A model generated the notes under the pieces. The model had not been told where the DNA came from. It saw only the letters and a program-made list of their open reading frames with translations, and did not search any database. A stretch of DNA of 64,000 nt from a virus, in IMG/VR virus record IMGVR_UViG_3300046491_000313, positions 1 through 64,000 of that record; one strand, given 5' to 3'. Shown here one piece after another: positions 24,911 through 33,319 of this stretch (the stretch's first letter is position 1; each line of letters opens with the position of its first letter). A program made the translations under genes and the position numbers.

Positions 24911-25762
24911 TTAAAACCACGAATACTTATTGAAACTTGTCTCTTTCCATGCAATCATCTTTAATTCTTCAACTGTCAAATAATGTAAGCTTTTAAATTT
25001 ACGACCTGTCTCCTTTTCAAATTTTATAATAATCGAAATATAATGCTCCTGTACTTGTTCGTTTTGGAAGATAAAAAACACTTTGCGATCTAAATAATGT
25101 AACTTCCATAATTTCATCATAATTACTTTCTCATTCCGTTTTTTCCTTTCTACTTCGATAAACGATTGTTTTTTACATCTTTTTAATTCATATAGTACAA
25201 AATCTGGTATGATGTATTTAGGCAACTGATCGTTACCGAACAAACGTTCCCATTCCTCTTGTACTTTTTTAGATCCGAGTGCAATGCGTCGTTTATCATC
25301 AGGATTCGGTTGAACTTCGATTTCATACTTTCGCGGTTTGAATATTCGTTGAATGTCTTTTATGATATCCAAGAATAAATCCTTTTCGCGGTTAATCTTT
25401 TCGATTCCAATCGCTTCTCGCCAAACGTTCACTACTTTCATTGTAGGACGATAATTGAAAAGCTGATCCGATACAATAACGCCTAACGGCTTTCCAGGTT
25501 CCGCTCCTTCAACGGTAATAAAAATAAATGGCTTTGTATTCTCCGTTCCTACTAAACGGAATTCTGCGTATGTACACATCGCATAATCTAATTCTTTAAA
25601 TCGGTTATCTTTTACGTTAATTGACTTGACGAATTCATATACGTGTCTATTCTTCTTACTAATAATCGTCATTCCTCGCCAACTATACGTAGGGAGCATT
25701 TCATCTTCGCCAAACTCATAAAACTCGTTGTTTGTAAATGTCGTAACGTGTGTCATAATCAT
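24911..25762 (-). CDS. Replication-relaxation-like protein
   Basis: This 283-residue protein has the features I know from plasmid-type replication-relaxation proteins (Replic_Relax family): PKYIIPDFVLYELKR followed by SFIEVERKKRNEK. The genes around it, the iterons and the winged-helix protein are also plasmid-like. Its N-terminal half (YSWRGMTIISKKNRHVYEFV) could form a winged helix. The ATG at 25762 has GGGAGG 9 nt upstream. Assignment is from motif memory, not a search. Confidence 0.6.
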   Translation of the reverse strand: MIMTHVTTFTNNEFYEFGEDEMLPTYSWRGMTIISKKNRHVYEFVKSINVKDNRFKELDYAMCTYAEFRLVGTENTKPFIFITVEGAEPGKPLGVIVSDQLFNYRPTMKVVNVWREAIGIEKINREKDLFLDIIKDIQRIFKPRKYEIEVQPNPDDKRRIALGSKKVQEEWERLFGNDQLPKYIIPDFVLYELKRCKKQSFIEVERKKRNEKVIMMKLWKLHYLDRKVFFIFQNEQVQEHYISIIIKFEKETGRKFKSLHYLTVEELKMIAWKETSFNKYSWF

Positions 25763-25948
25763 ATCGATACACCTCCCTCTTTTAACAAATTATAACAGAT
25801 GTCCGCTATATGTGTAGAAAATTCTGGCGAATTTTTTCGGTATATAGTCTCCGCTACCGCTACGTTCTAATACCGATAGTTTTTGAATATCGCGCATAGC
25901 GTAAAGCAGCAGTATGTCAACAAAAGAATGAGTTTTACACAAAAAGAG

Positions 25949-26207
25949 GTATCTGATTTTATAATATGTTTAATTTTAAGCGACGAACTCTATGTCGGGA
26001 GCGAATCTAAAAGTTTAAAAATGAGGGCATTTTGCTAATATTCCATATTCCTTATTTTAATTTATACCTAATCAGATATTTGATTTTTATAAAAAGTGCT
26101 AAATAGATATCTAAATTAGAAAATCCTTGAAATAGATATCTTATTTACTAAATGGCATAAATCAGATATTTAGTTTACGAAAAATCAAAAAATCAGATAT
26201 TTATTTT
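25949..26207. repeat. Six iterons with about 30-bp phasing
   Basis: Units such as AAATCAGATATTTAGTTT and AAATAGATATCTAAATT start at about 26070, 26101, 26130, 26159 and 26190, spaced 29-31 bp, close to three helical turns. A half-like copy at 25949 is 121 bp upstream, about four more periods. Each is a loose palindrome around AGATAT. The last unit covers the -35 of the plus gene at 26256, so a regulator or initiator would bind there. Confidence 0.8.
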
Positions 26208-26235
26208 TACACAAATGGAATTTTTCTGGTATCAT
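26206..26235 (+). promoter_or_regulatory. Promoter of the 26256 gene
   Basis: TTTACA and TATCAT are separated by 18 bp. The -35 lies within the last iteron, implying repression or autoregulation by an iteron-binding protein. Confidence 0.6.
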
Positions 26236-26255
26236 TTAGAAAAGGGGTGATGGAA

Positions 26256-26669
26256 ATGGCAAAAAATAATAATAACAAAATTGACTCAAATAGTGTAGCT
26301 TGGAAACAAAACTTTTTAAATGTTTTCAAAGGAATTAAGCAATGGAATTTTTGGGGAGGTTCTAAACAATCGTATCTTTTACATCTTCCTGAAGAAGTAC
26401 ATACATTAGCGAAAAAGGATTTAGAAAAAATCTTCGCAAACTTTTCCGATATGGATCCGAAAAAACGAGAACTAACACTTCGTAAGTATTTTACGATTCA
26501 CATTATGGTTTCGATGGGTATGACGCACTATAACGATAAGGAAAAGAAATTTGAACGATTAAATAAAACGGACTTGATGGAATCGTTTCTAAAAGTACAT
26601 TCGAGTCAGCTTGAAGATGATTTTGGTTATGTCCGCGATCGTTCTCGTAAAAAAGATAAAAGCGAATAA
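26256..26669 (+). CDS. Unknown protein next to iterons
   Basis: This 137-residue, soluble, Lys-rich protein starts at an ATG 8 nt after AAGGGG. It contains LPEEVHTLAKKDLEKIF and a Lys/Arg-rich end (RDRSRKKDKS). No family is recognised. Its position behind iterons and on its own strand, opposite the replication-relaxation gene, is that of a plasmid copy-control, partition or repressor gene. That is inference from context only. Confidence 0.65.
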   Translation: MAKNNNNKIDSNSVAWKQNFLNVFKGIKQWNFWGGSKQSYLLHLPEEVHTLAKKDLEKIFANFSDMDPKKRELTLRKYFTIHIMVSMGMTHYNDKEKKFERLNKTDLMESFLKVHSSQLEDDFGYVRDRSRKKDKSE

Positions 26670-26686
26670 CACTCGCTTTTTTTTTC
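26658..26686 (+). terminator. Intrinsic terminator after the 26256 gene
   Basis: AAAAGCGA..TCGCTTTTTTTTT forms a hairpin and a U-run overlapping the 3' end of the gene. Confidence 0.85.
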
Positions 26687-26701
26687 TGTACTATAACACA
26701 A

Positions 26702-26746
26702 AAAAAAGACACCGACTATTTTCTCTCGGTATCTTCTACTTACGTA
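26702..26746 (-). terminator. Intrinsic terminator for the 26762 gene
   Basis: GATACCGAGA..TCGGTGTC followed by TTTTTTT is read on the minus strand, downstream of the small gene. Confidence 0.75.
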
Positions 26747-26761
26747 TCCAACTTATCCATT

Positions 26762-26974
26762 TTACACCTTTTCCGTTTCGTATTTAAATTCTTGTTGAAG
26801 TCGTAGCAATGCTGCTTCATATGCAATCGCTTGGGCTTCGTAAAACACTCTCATTCCGTTTTCTGCTTCTCTCGAATTTTTTCGCATATCTTGCGCCATC
26901 TTTTCGAAGTGTTTAATCGTATCCTCTATTTTCGCTCCTCTGAACGCTCTTTCTCTAAATGGTCTTGAACTCAT
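26762..26974 (-). CDS. Hypothetical early protein, 70 residues
   Basis: A GGGAGG site precedes the ATG at 26974. The product is helical and charged (RPFRERAFRGAKIEDTIKHF) and cytoplasmic. It has its own sigma-A promoter with a TTGACAAATGTTAA core and its own terminator, like the other small early genes. Function is unknown. Confidence 0.72.
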   Translation of the reverse strand: MSSRPFRERAFRGAKIEDTIKHFEKMAQDMRKNSREAENGMRVFYEAQAIAYEAALLRLQQEFKYETEKV

Positions 26975-27005
26975 GGTTATCAACCTCCCTATTTTGTATA
27001 AACTT

Positions 27006-27033
27006 ATTATACCATACAATTAACATTTGTCAA
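27006..27033 (-). promoter_or_regulatory. Early promoter for the 26762 gene
   Basis: TTGACA and TATAAT are separated by 16 bp. The TTGACAAATGTTAA core is a near-palindrome. It lies in the 3' end of the upstream gene. Confidence 0.8.
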
Positions 27034-27264
27034 CAATTCCCTTAATATTTCCTTTTTATGTTTTTCTAACGACTTCTCACGCCTCATGATGTACTCTGTA
27101 TCGCTAATATCAATTTGTCTATAAATATGATATGGTTCGGTATAGTTTTTAAACGTTAATATAAAAGTATCCTTATAGTTATCGCCAATCTCGAACAGAA
27201 TTTCTACCTCTCCGTCAATCGGGTCAACTTCGCATATTTCAACGTTTCGTAATCGGAATTGCAT
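27007..27264 (-). CDS. Hypothetical early protein, 85 residues
   Basis: The start at 27264 has GGAGG 8 nt upstream. It is a mixed-charge soluble protein (VEICEVDPIDGEVEILFEIG). It has its own promoter (TTTACA-16-TATAAT at 27287). No family is known. Confidence 0.68.
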   Translation of the reverse strand: MQFRLRNVEICEVDPIDGEVEILFEIGDNYKDTFILTFKNYTEPYHIYRQIDISDTEYIMRREKSLEKHKKEILRELLTNVNCMV

Positions 27265-27286
27265 GTGATCTGCCTCCTTAATTTTT

Positions 27287-27314
27287 ATTATAATCATCAT
27301 TTTATATTTGTAAA
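27287..27314 (-). promoter_or_regulatory. Early promoter of the 27007 gene
   Basis: TTTACA-16-TATAAT on the minus strand, 23 bp upstream of the ATG. Confidence 0.7.
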
Positions 27315-27417
27315 CAAAAAGATAACTTTTTTAGCATATCCTTGTCAACAACTGCATATACTATTAATAACTCCGAGGATAGGGGCGGTTCATTCCGCCT
27401 TCTTTTTATATAAAAAA

Positions 27418-27446
27418 GTCCTCACAACGAGAACTCATTGGAGGAT
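27418..27446 (-). terminator. Terminator for the 27435 gene
   Basis: TCCTC..GAGGA with a following TTTTTTATA on the minus strand. A second hairpin GGCGG..CCGCC with plus-direction T's lies at 27383-27407, but no plus gene precedes it. Confidence 0.7.
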
Positions 27447-27791
27447 AGTTATTACATCGTTTAATTCTTCAATTCCAGCACTGTATAAAAAACGAGCGAA
27501 AACAAGCTTTTGTTCAAATGATAGTTCGGGCGTTTCAATTTGATAAACAAAATAATCGAAAAGTAAATAGGTCTTTTCTAATGGGATAAAAGGCTTAACC
27601 TTATCCAACGCTACTTCTACATAGGACTTTCGAAACAGTTCGTAATCATACGTATGTAAAAATGAATGTTCTTGTAATTTCGTTTTTGCTCGCTCAATTG
27701 TTCCCGAAAACCTTTCTTCCATTCGTAAAATTTCTTCCGCTTGTTCTTTCGTTAAATTCGTAAGATCTAATAAAAAGTCTTCTACTGTCAT
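27435..27791 (-). CDS. Hypothetical early protein, 118 residues
   Basis: This acidic/helical protein (EDFLLDLTNLTKEQAEEILR) lies behind the strongest minus early promoter (27820-27847) and ahead of a terminator. No known domain is visible. It looks like one of the small early genes that modify the host. Confidence 0.72.
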   Translation of the reverse strand: MTVEDFLLDLTNLTKEQAEEILRMEERFSGTIERAKTKLQEHSFLHTYDYELFRKSYVEVALDKVKPFIPLEKTYLLFDYFVYQIETPELSFEQKLVFARFLYSAGIEELNDVITILQ

Positions 27792-27819
27792 TTGTATTCT
27801 CCTAATCTCTTTTTTCTTT

Positions 27820-27847
27820 ATTATAGCATAATCTTAACAAATGTCAA
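27820..27847 (-). promoter_or_regulatory. Early promoter of the 27435 gene
   Basis: TTGACA-16-TATAAT; the -35 spacer begins TTTGTTAA, continuing the near-palindrome. Confidence 0.82.
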
Positions 27848-27854
27848 CACAAAA

Positions 27855-27885
27855 AAAATACCTACCTCAAAAAGAGGTAGGCTTC
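27855..27885 (-). terminator. Terminator of the late operon
   Basis: TACCTC-TTTTT-GAGGTA followed by TTTTTTTT on the minus strand, just downstream of the last tail gene. Confidence 0.88.
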
Positions 27886-27937
27886 AACTTGGAGTGTGTG
27901 TCGAGGGCTAATGCCTCTCGCTTCCGATTTATATTAA

Positions 27938-28062
27938 ATGTTTAGTAAATTACTTAATCCGTCTAGTACTCCTCCGATTGCGTTACTTGTTTCGCTTTTA
28001 CTTGTTTCAGAAGGGGCAACCGAGGTTTGTTCGTCATTGCTTAGCGGTACTCCGTCGTCACT
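27938..28062 (-). other. In-frame extension after the tail-fibre TGA stop
   Basis: After the TGA that ends the fibre gene, the same frame stays open for about 41 codons to TAA at 27938. The frame has no ATG, GTG or TTG start, so it is not a separate gene in that frame. The peptide is Ser/Thr-rich (SDDGVPLSNDEQTSVAPSET) and ends in a hydrophobic helix (IGGVLDGLSNLL). It could be a stop-codon read-through extension, a truncated gene or a sequencing error. Confidence 0.5.
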
Positions 28063-30276
28063 TCAGGAAATAATCACACGAAGAGTTGCGCTAGCACTAC
28101 CGTTATTCGTAATCTTAACGCTTCCAGAAGTCATCGTTACGTCAATTAAATCGCTATCTTTTACATTGCGATATTCTCCTGCCGTTGCCGTTGCGACTTG
28201 AATCGAAACTACAGGGTTGGATTTCGTTGTCGAAATCGATACATTTCCTGCTGCTGCAATCGTTTGTGTACTAACTTCTTTCGCGCCGATTTTAATCCAT
28301 TTACCAGCTGTTGTACCATAAACGTTAATATCTTTAAAGTACGGTTTATATGATGATAAATGCGTAGCCGTTACGTTAAAACGAATATCTTTTGCTTTAA
28401 CAGGAGTCCATGAGAACGTTTTATACGCACCAGAAGTCCACGTTTCAGCCGTATTGCTATAAACAGTTACCCAAACATCAGACTCGTTTAAAATAGAAAT
28501 ACTCCAGTTCTTCGCGTTATATCCCGCTGAGTCAGCTCCGTACGCCAAAACGTCACATGAGTCGATTGTCAACACGTTTCCGCCAAAAGTCAACCCTACG
28601 TACTTCATTCCCGAACCTGTGTTCGCCGCAGGAGCGAAGAAAGTTGTTGTCGAGTTATCGAATGCTTTATAACTTTCCGTCCCCGTATTCTCTGAGTTCG
28701 AATACGCTGTGAATCCGCTAGCAGGATCAGCATTAGCCGTCATTGTCGGAGACTTTTCTACTTTAACAGGATCCGCCGTGCTATCATATACATAAATATC
28801 ACTAGCGTTTGCTGTAACGAGTGTTCCGTGTGGAGCCGTTTCAGGAAGTAAGCTTGAGTTTGCGTAGTTTTTAACGCCTTGTGTATCGACTGCTGTTCCG
28901 TTTAATAACAGTTTTCCATTTCCGTCTGTCGATAAGCCGTCTAACACTGTTTTATTGCTGTGCGTGTGAAGTTCAGCATGCGTATGATTCCCTTCTGAAA
29001 CCGTTCCAGCAGCCGTACCGAAATTTTTATTAAATGCCGTACCTTTTGTCGCAATTTTTGGTTCGTATAAAGCGTCTGCTTCCGTTTGTGTTAAACCATC
29101 AGAAGTACCAACGCTACCGCCACTACCAGATACTTCGATAAAATTATACACAGCGCCAGGTAATAGTTGAATTTCATCAACGATAACACGACCTTTCGAT
29201 ACACTTTCTACACTCGTAACGACTAATCGAAATTCTGTCGCATTCACTTGCGTAGGTAAATCGAATGTTTTTTGTTCCATATCTCCCCAAACTGCGTGAC
29301 CTAAGTCGTAGTTACCTGCTACTTGCCAAATTCCATCAGCGTCTTTATACTCAAAGCGGAATGTGTTCGGGCTACAACTATCGTCTGTACCTGAAGCACG
29401 AAGAGACAATTGTCCTACAGTTTTAGCGGTAGGCACTTTAATATAGAAGTAAAGCGGTAATGTTTGAGATAAAAATGCATCAGCGTGAGCAGACGAAGGA
29501 GCGTTATCAGCAAATGCTTTATAAACCGCACCAGGAGCGCCTGTATCTACGTTTGCTACCGTCATCGCTTCATCTGAATAAGCGCCTACTACATAACCAT
29601 CTTGACTGTTTGACGTTAACGCAGGCATAATATCAGTCGTACTTTGACCTTGTAGTTCGCTTACGTACAATTTATGCGTATCTTCTGTATGAACGAATTG
29701 GTTTTCACCTGTCGCTTGAACATCAGCTAATGTTGCATACGTTGTGATTCCTCTGTCGCCTAAATCTTCTAAATCAGTAAGACGAGAATTGTGTTCGGAT
29801 AATTCCGTTTGAATAGCCGAATCATCGAAAGGTGTTGCTGCAGGCGCTCCTTCTAATGTCGTAATACGTTCGTCTAAATCTGCGTGCGTATGATCAACTG
29901 CTGCTTTTCCGTTTAATGCTTCCGTTAAACCAGTCACGTCTCCTAATGTATGTGTATGAGTCGTATTAGCTTTTTCGCTAATTAAACTTTTTACCGAAGT
30001 ATCATCATATACTTTCGTTTCCACACCGTCAATAAGTACGTTTCCGTTTGTACCTGAAGCTTGGACGGTTGAACCGCCTTCTCCTGTTGGACGAGCCTCT
30101 AAATCCTCAATACGATCTTTTAATCCCGTTTCATCATAAACTTTCGTCTCTTCTCCGTTTACTTTGATATTACCGTTAATATCTGAAGGAGTAACGGAAG
30201 AGCCTCCCCCTACGGAAGCTCCTTCGCTTTCTAGAATGTTTTGAACAATACTTTTAATACTCGGTCTGTACCCCAT
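28063..30276 (-). CDS. Large tail-fibre / receptor-binding protein
   Basis: This 737-residue protein has an N-terminal repeat region of paired NGN-type strands (NGNIKVNGEETKVYD and NGNVLIDGVETKVYD). His-x-His motifs (NTTHTHTLGD, VDHTHADL, GNHTHAELHTHS) of the type that bind metal in trimeric fibres follow. Two discoidin/coagulation-factor-like beta regions come after them. The last part carries a beta-rich C-terminal end. It sits at the end of the late operon, a usual place for host-specificity fibres. Confidence 0.82.
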   Translation of the reverse strand: MGYRPSIKSIVQNILESEGASVGGGSSVTPSDINGNIKVNGEETKVYDETGLKDRIEDLEARPTGEGGSTVQASGTNGNVLIDGVETKVYDDTSVKSLISEKANTTHTHTLGDVTGLTEALNGKAAVDHTHADLDERITTLEGAPAATPFDDSAIQTELSEHNSRLTDLEDLGDRGITTYATLADVQATGENQFVHTEDTHKLYVSELQGQSTTDIMPALTSNSQDGYVVGAYSDEAMTVANVDTGAPGAVYKAFADNAPSSAHADAFLSQTLPLYFYIKVPTAKTVGQLSLRASGTDDSCSPNTFRFEYKDADGIWQVAGNYDLGHAVWGDMEQKTFDLPTQVNATEFRLVVTSVESVSKGRVIVDEIQLLPGAVYNFIEVSGSGGSVGTSDGLTQTEADALYEPKIATKGTAFNKNFGTAAGTVSEGNHTHAELHTHSNKTVLDGLSTDGNGKLLLNGTAVDTQGVKNYANSSLLPETAPHGTLVTANASDIYVYDSTADPVKVEKSPTMTANADPASGFTAYSNSENTGTESYKAFDNSTTTFFAPAANTGSGMKYVGLTFGGNVLTIDSCDVLAYGADSAGYNAKNWSISILNESDVWVTVYSNTAETWTSGAYKTFSWTPVKAKDIRFNVTATHLSSYKPYFKDINVYGTTAGKWIKIGAKEVSTQTIAAAGNVSISTTKSNPVVSIQVATATAGEYRNVKDSDLIDVTMTSGSVKITNNGSASATLRVIIS

Positions 30277-30291
30277 TTTTTATCCCCCTAA

Positions 30292-30594
30292 TTATGCGAA
30301 TAATAGAACAACGATAGGCGAAGTTCCTACTGCTTCTACGTTGATTACTAATTCTCGTAAATTATTAAATGAACCGAAACCTTCTCCTTGTTCAATCGGA
30401 ATAACATCAGGGTATCCGTTAACGCGCATACTAGCTTTTACAGGGACTGTTTTTAAAATGACTTGATAAGCGCCGCGAGGAATAGCGATTGTTTTTTCTC
30501 CTGTTGTCGCTGTACTTACGTTTACTACATGAATGCGTTCTAACCCCTCCTGAATGGGAGTTCCGTTGTCATCAATCTTTACTTGGTAGCTCAT
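30292..30594 (-). CDS. Tail-associated hypothetical protein
   Basis: This 100-residue, beta-strand-rich protein lies between fibre and endolysin genes. It contains IPRGAYQVILKTVPV and ends VVLLFA. It is probably a structural or fibre-attachment protein by position. No family is recognised. Confidence 0.65.
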   Translation of the reverse strand: MSYQVKIDDNGTPIQEGLERIHVVNVSTATTGEKTIAIPRGAYQVILKTVPVKASMRVNGYPDVIPIEQGEGFGSFNNLRELVINVEAVGTSPIVVLLFA

Positions 30595-30614
30595 CTATAT
30601 TCCCCTCACTCTAC

Positions 30615-31532
30615 TTATTTATTTAACTCTTTCTCTAAAGCAGTTTTAGATTTTGGACCATATACACCATCAACGCTTAACCCTGCTTGTTTTTGGTAAG
30701 CTTTTAACGCTTCTTCCGTTTTGTTGCCGAAAATACCGTCTGCTGTTCCGCAGTTATATTTCAACGTATTTAACGCATTTTGAACGGCTTTCACATCATT
30801 ACCTTTGTCGCCTTCTTTTAAAACGCCAGAAGGAAGAGTTACCGTTTCTTTCGCTTTAAGTTTGATTACTTGTCCTACTTTTAGTTTCTTTGGATCCACT
30901 TTCGGATTTAATTTCATGATTTCTTCGTACGTCACACCAGCAGTTTTACGAGCGATACTATAAAACGTATCTCCTTCTTGGATAGTGTATTCGTTAGGAA
31001 GCGGAGAAACAGTAGTTGCCGTTTTAGAAGTCGAAGTCGGAACGTCTGTTCCCGCCACAACTGTACGATAATCCCAGTTATCTCCAGGACAGTTTTTCCA
31101 TGAGTAACCAGGACATTCTTGGTGACCTAGTACTTTTGACACAGAAGGAACTTCTTTTTTCAATTCTTTTACTAAAAGATATAAACTTTCTTTTTGAGCG
31201 TCAGTTGGTTTTTGATTACCTTTTCGGAAGTCTCCTGTTAAACAAATTCCGATTGAACGAGCATTCGAATTACCAACGTGGTAACTTTTGATGTTGTTAT
31301 CGTGACATTGTTTAATTGTACCGTCTTTTTCGATAACATAGTGATAACCAATCCCAGCCCAACCTAAAGATGTAACGTGGTATCTTGCGTATGCTTCCGC
31401 AGAACCTTCAAGTGTTAATGAATGGTGAATAACGATCCAATCTTTTTTCGAAATAGCTACCGTTGAATAACTACCTTTAGATGTTAATTTTCCACGCATA
31501 TCCTTATATTTCGGTAAATTTTTGACTGCCAT
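30615..31532 (-). CDS. Endolysin: N-acetylmuramoyl-L-alanine amidase with LysM and PG-binding domains
   Basis: This 305-residue lysin has an amidase_2 domain (WIVIHHSLTL with H36/H37, later GHQECPGY and CPGDN) at 30-160. A LysM repeat follows (YTIQEGDTFYSIARKTAGVT, about 184-230), then a PG_binding_1 domain (GDKGNDVKAVQNALNTLKY, about 240-305). It cuts the bond between muramic acid and the stem peptide. It lies directly after the holin gene and shares one base with it. Confidence 0.95.
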   Translation of the reverse strand: MAVKNLPKYKDMRGKLTSKGSYSTVAISKKDWIVIHHSLTLEGSAEAYARYHVTSLGWAGIGYHYVIEKDGTIKQCHDNNIKSYHVGNSNARSIGICLTGDFRKGNQKPTDAQKESLYLLVKELKKEVPSVSKVLGHQECPGYSWKNCPGDNWDYRTVVAGTDVPTSTSKTATTVSPLPNEYTIQEGDTFYSIARKTAGVTYEEIMKLNPKVDPKKLKVGQVIKLKAKETVTLPSGVLKEGDKGNDVKAVQNALNTLKYNCGTADGIFGNKTEEALKAYQKQAGLSVDGVYGPKSKTALEKELNK

Positions 31533-31975
31533 TATTTTTCCTCCTCGTTTTTATCTTGATCTTTTTTACCTGTTAAAGGGTTATCGTTTTCGTCAACGAA
31601 TCCCTCTAAACGCTTTTTGATGAATGATGGTATAGGAATGCCTAGGCGTGTGAGGTTTTCTAAAATAGAAATCCCTTCCGTACCCACGATGAAAAGCAAA
31701 CATGCATTTCTCGCAATATCGCCTTGTCCCGTTATCATATCGATTTGTGTCGCTACAATAATAAACGACATCATTCCTGCTTTTTTCGCTACTCCTTTAA
31801 ATCCTGTTTTCGATGACCACTTCTTCTCAGAGAATGACGCCAACATTCCTGTAGCGTAGTCGATAATCATGAAAATAAATACGGCTGTTAACATTTGGTC
31901 GATTCCCCCGAACAAATACGCAGCAGCAGCGAACGACCCACCAGTAAGCCACGTGATAATATCATTTACTCTCAA
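31532..31975 (-). CDS. Holin (phage_holin_4-like)
   Basis: This 147-residue membrane protein has a TTG start at 31975 with GAGGGTGAG upstream; earlier in-frame TTG starts lack a good site. Hydrophobic segments at about 8-24, 31-49, 73-91 and 98-118 are interspersed with a Lys-rich loop (KKWSSKTGFKGVAKKAG). The charged C-terminus (KKDQDKNEEEK) is typical of holins of this family. It is paired with the endolysin. Confidence 0.88.
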   Translation of the reverse strand: MRVNDIITWLTGGSFAAAAYLFGGIDQMLTAVFIFMIIDYATGMLASFSEKKWSSKTGFKGVAKKAGMMSFIIVATQIDMITGQGDIARNACLLFIVGTEGISILENLTRLGIPIPSFIKKRLEGFVDENDNPLTGKKDQDKNEEEK

Positions 31976-31997
31976 ACACTCACCCTCTTTCGCTCCC

Positions 31998-32025
31998 AAA
32001 AGAAAAGACGAGGTTTGCTTCCTCG
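31998..32025 (-). terminator. Terminator between the fibre gene and the lysis genes
   Basis: CGAGGAAGCAAACCTCG followed by TCTTTTCTTTT on the minus strand forms a terminator after the 32037 gene. The lysis genes may therefore be read by partial read-through. Confidence 0.7.
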
Positions 32026-32036
32026 CCTCTATTTTG

Positions 32037-32705
32037 TTAGTTGCTGATTTTTCCCCACGTAATAAACGTTCCGTTATGTTCAGTTACGATTGCATTAATT
32101 GTAGAGTAAATTCGGAATTGGACTTTATCTCCCGTTTTTAATCGGAGTTGAGTTGTTCCCGCTACTTGAGGACCAGCAGGAGACGTATAATAGTTTTGTT
32201 GACCTAGTACACGTTCAGAAACGTAACCGCTACCTCTATCAACGAATACCGCAATATAGCAATATACGTTTGTACTAGCTGTTAATCCCGTTAAGATAAC
32301 GTTTGGAGAGAACGTCCATACACCGTCAGACTTTGCGATAAAGTTCCAGCTATTCGCTGCGGTATTCCATTCTTGCGCTTGATCTGTTTGAAGCGAGTTG
32401 AACGGAATAGGTGTAGCCGTTCCTCCAGCAAAAGAGTAATCTCCGCCTGTTTTCTTCACATATCCGTGAGACCAAGCCGTGTAATCGACTTTATCAACTT
32501 TTGTCGCAAGCTTTGTATCCATCGATGTTTTGTTATAAACATCGTCTGCGTTTGCTTTTGTCGTTTGAAGAGAAGTGATATTATCCGCACTCGCTTTCAT
32601 TTGTGTATCGATAATATCCGAGTTTTGGTTAAACTCTTCACGAATAACCTCGTCGTCTCCCGTCCATTTATTCAATTGATAGTTCGTTGTTTTTTGCGAA
32701 CTCAT
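32037..32705 (-). CDS. Tail-fibre-like protein with C1q/TNF-like jelly roll
   Basis: This 222-residue protein begins with a coiled-coil-like region (EEFNQNSDIIDTQMKASADN). It has a beta-jelly-roll end (WNFIAKSDGVWTFSPNVILT, YIAVFVDRG, VAGTTQLRLKTGDKVQFRIY) resembling C1q-like heads of fibre tips. It follows the XkdU-type gene, where fibre genes usually start. Probably a trimeric receptor-binding tip. Confidence 0.72.
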   Translation of the reverse strand: MSSQKTTNYQLNKWTGDDEVIREEFNQNSDIIDTQMKASADNITSLQTTKANADDVYNKTSMDTKLATKVDKVDYTAWSHGYVKKTGGDYSFAGGTATPIPFNSLQTDQAQEWNTAANSWNFIAKSDGVWTFSPNVILTGLTASTNVYCYIAVFVDRGSGYVSERVLGQQNYYTSPAGPQVAGTTQLRLKTGDKVQFRIYSTINAIVTEHNGTFITWGKISN

Positions 32706-32707
32706 GA

Positions 32708-33319
32708 TTATGCCTCCCCGTTAAAGAATGTCGTTTCTAATTCGTTCCAAGTGCGTCTTGAACCGTCATCTTTATACGCAATGTCACGCCACGTTCTACG
32801 AACACCATTTGTTTTATCTGCGTATTCTAATTCGTCCCAAGTCACATACGTAAACACGAAATCAACTGCAAGATGAGCAGGAACCATTTCTCGAAGTGCT
32901 TTTTGCATAACTGTAATATCTGTCGGCACTCCTCGAATACCTAGAATCATAATTGTGATTCGGTAGTTCGCTGTATCTTCTTTTATTTCCGTGTTATAAA
33001 AGCTATCCGCTAAGTTTTTCAGTCGTTCAACCGTTACCGTACCAATCCCTTTTATCTTCGTTTTAATCGCGCCTCTTCTATCTAAAAGAGTTTTCGTTTC
33101 ATCAGTGGTTATTCCACACGCTTCTTCCCACTTCTCCAAACCCCAAGTCGCTCTATCAACGTAAAATTGGTTTAGTACCTCTTCGATTTCCATTTGATAA
33201 TCTTGAAATTCCGTAGCTTCATCTTTTATTACTTCCATTACTTCTTTAATATCGTAGTAGTACGAAGGAAGGTAATCTTTCAATACCTTCTCGTAATCTC
33301 TACTTTCTGACCCTATCAT
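32708..33319 (-). CDS. Baseplate protein, XkdU/YmfQ-like (DUF2313)
   Basis: This 203-residue protein corresponds to XkdU of PBSX (DUF2313). LPSYYYDIKEVMEVIKDEAT at the start, ATWGLEKWEEACGITTDETK and DRRGAIKTKIKGIGTVTVER are typical of that family. The gene overlaps the baseplate J gene by 4 nt. It is likely a wedge component that connects fibres to the baseplate. Confidence 0.8.
   Translation of the reverse strand: MIGSESRDYEKVLKDYLPSYYYDIKEVMEVIKDEATEFQDYQMEIEEVLNQFYVDRATWGLEKWEEACGITTDETKTLLDRRGAIKTKIKGIGTVTVERLKNLADSFYNTEIKEDTANYRITIMILGIRGVPTDITVMQKALREMVPAHLAVDFVFTYVTWDELEYADKTNGVRRTWRDIAYKDDGSRRTWNELETTFFNGEA

Larger units (their letters stand above)
25763..26255. promoter_or_regulatory. 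493 bp divergent intergenic region
   Basis: No gene is seen. It holds a TATAAT-like minus promoter (TACACA-16-TATAAT, 25789-25816), GC-poor spacer, the phased iterons at 26070-26207 with an outlier at 25949, and a plus promoter for the 26256 gene. Confidence 0.65.

Noticed and set aside
27383-27407. Plus-direction terminator GGCGG..CCGCC
   Set aside because: No plus-strand gene or promoter leads into it, so its role is unclear; I did not list it as a separate feature.
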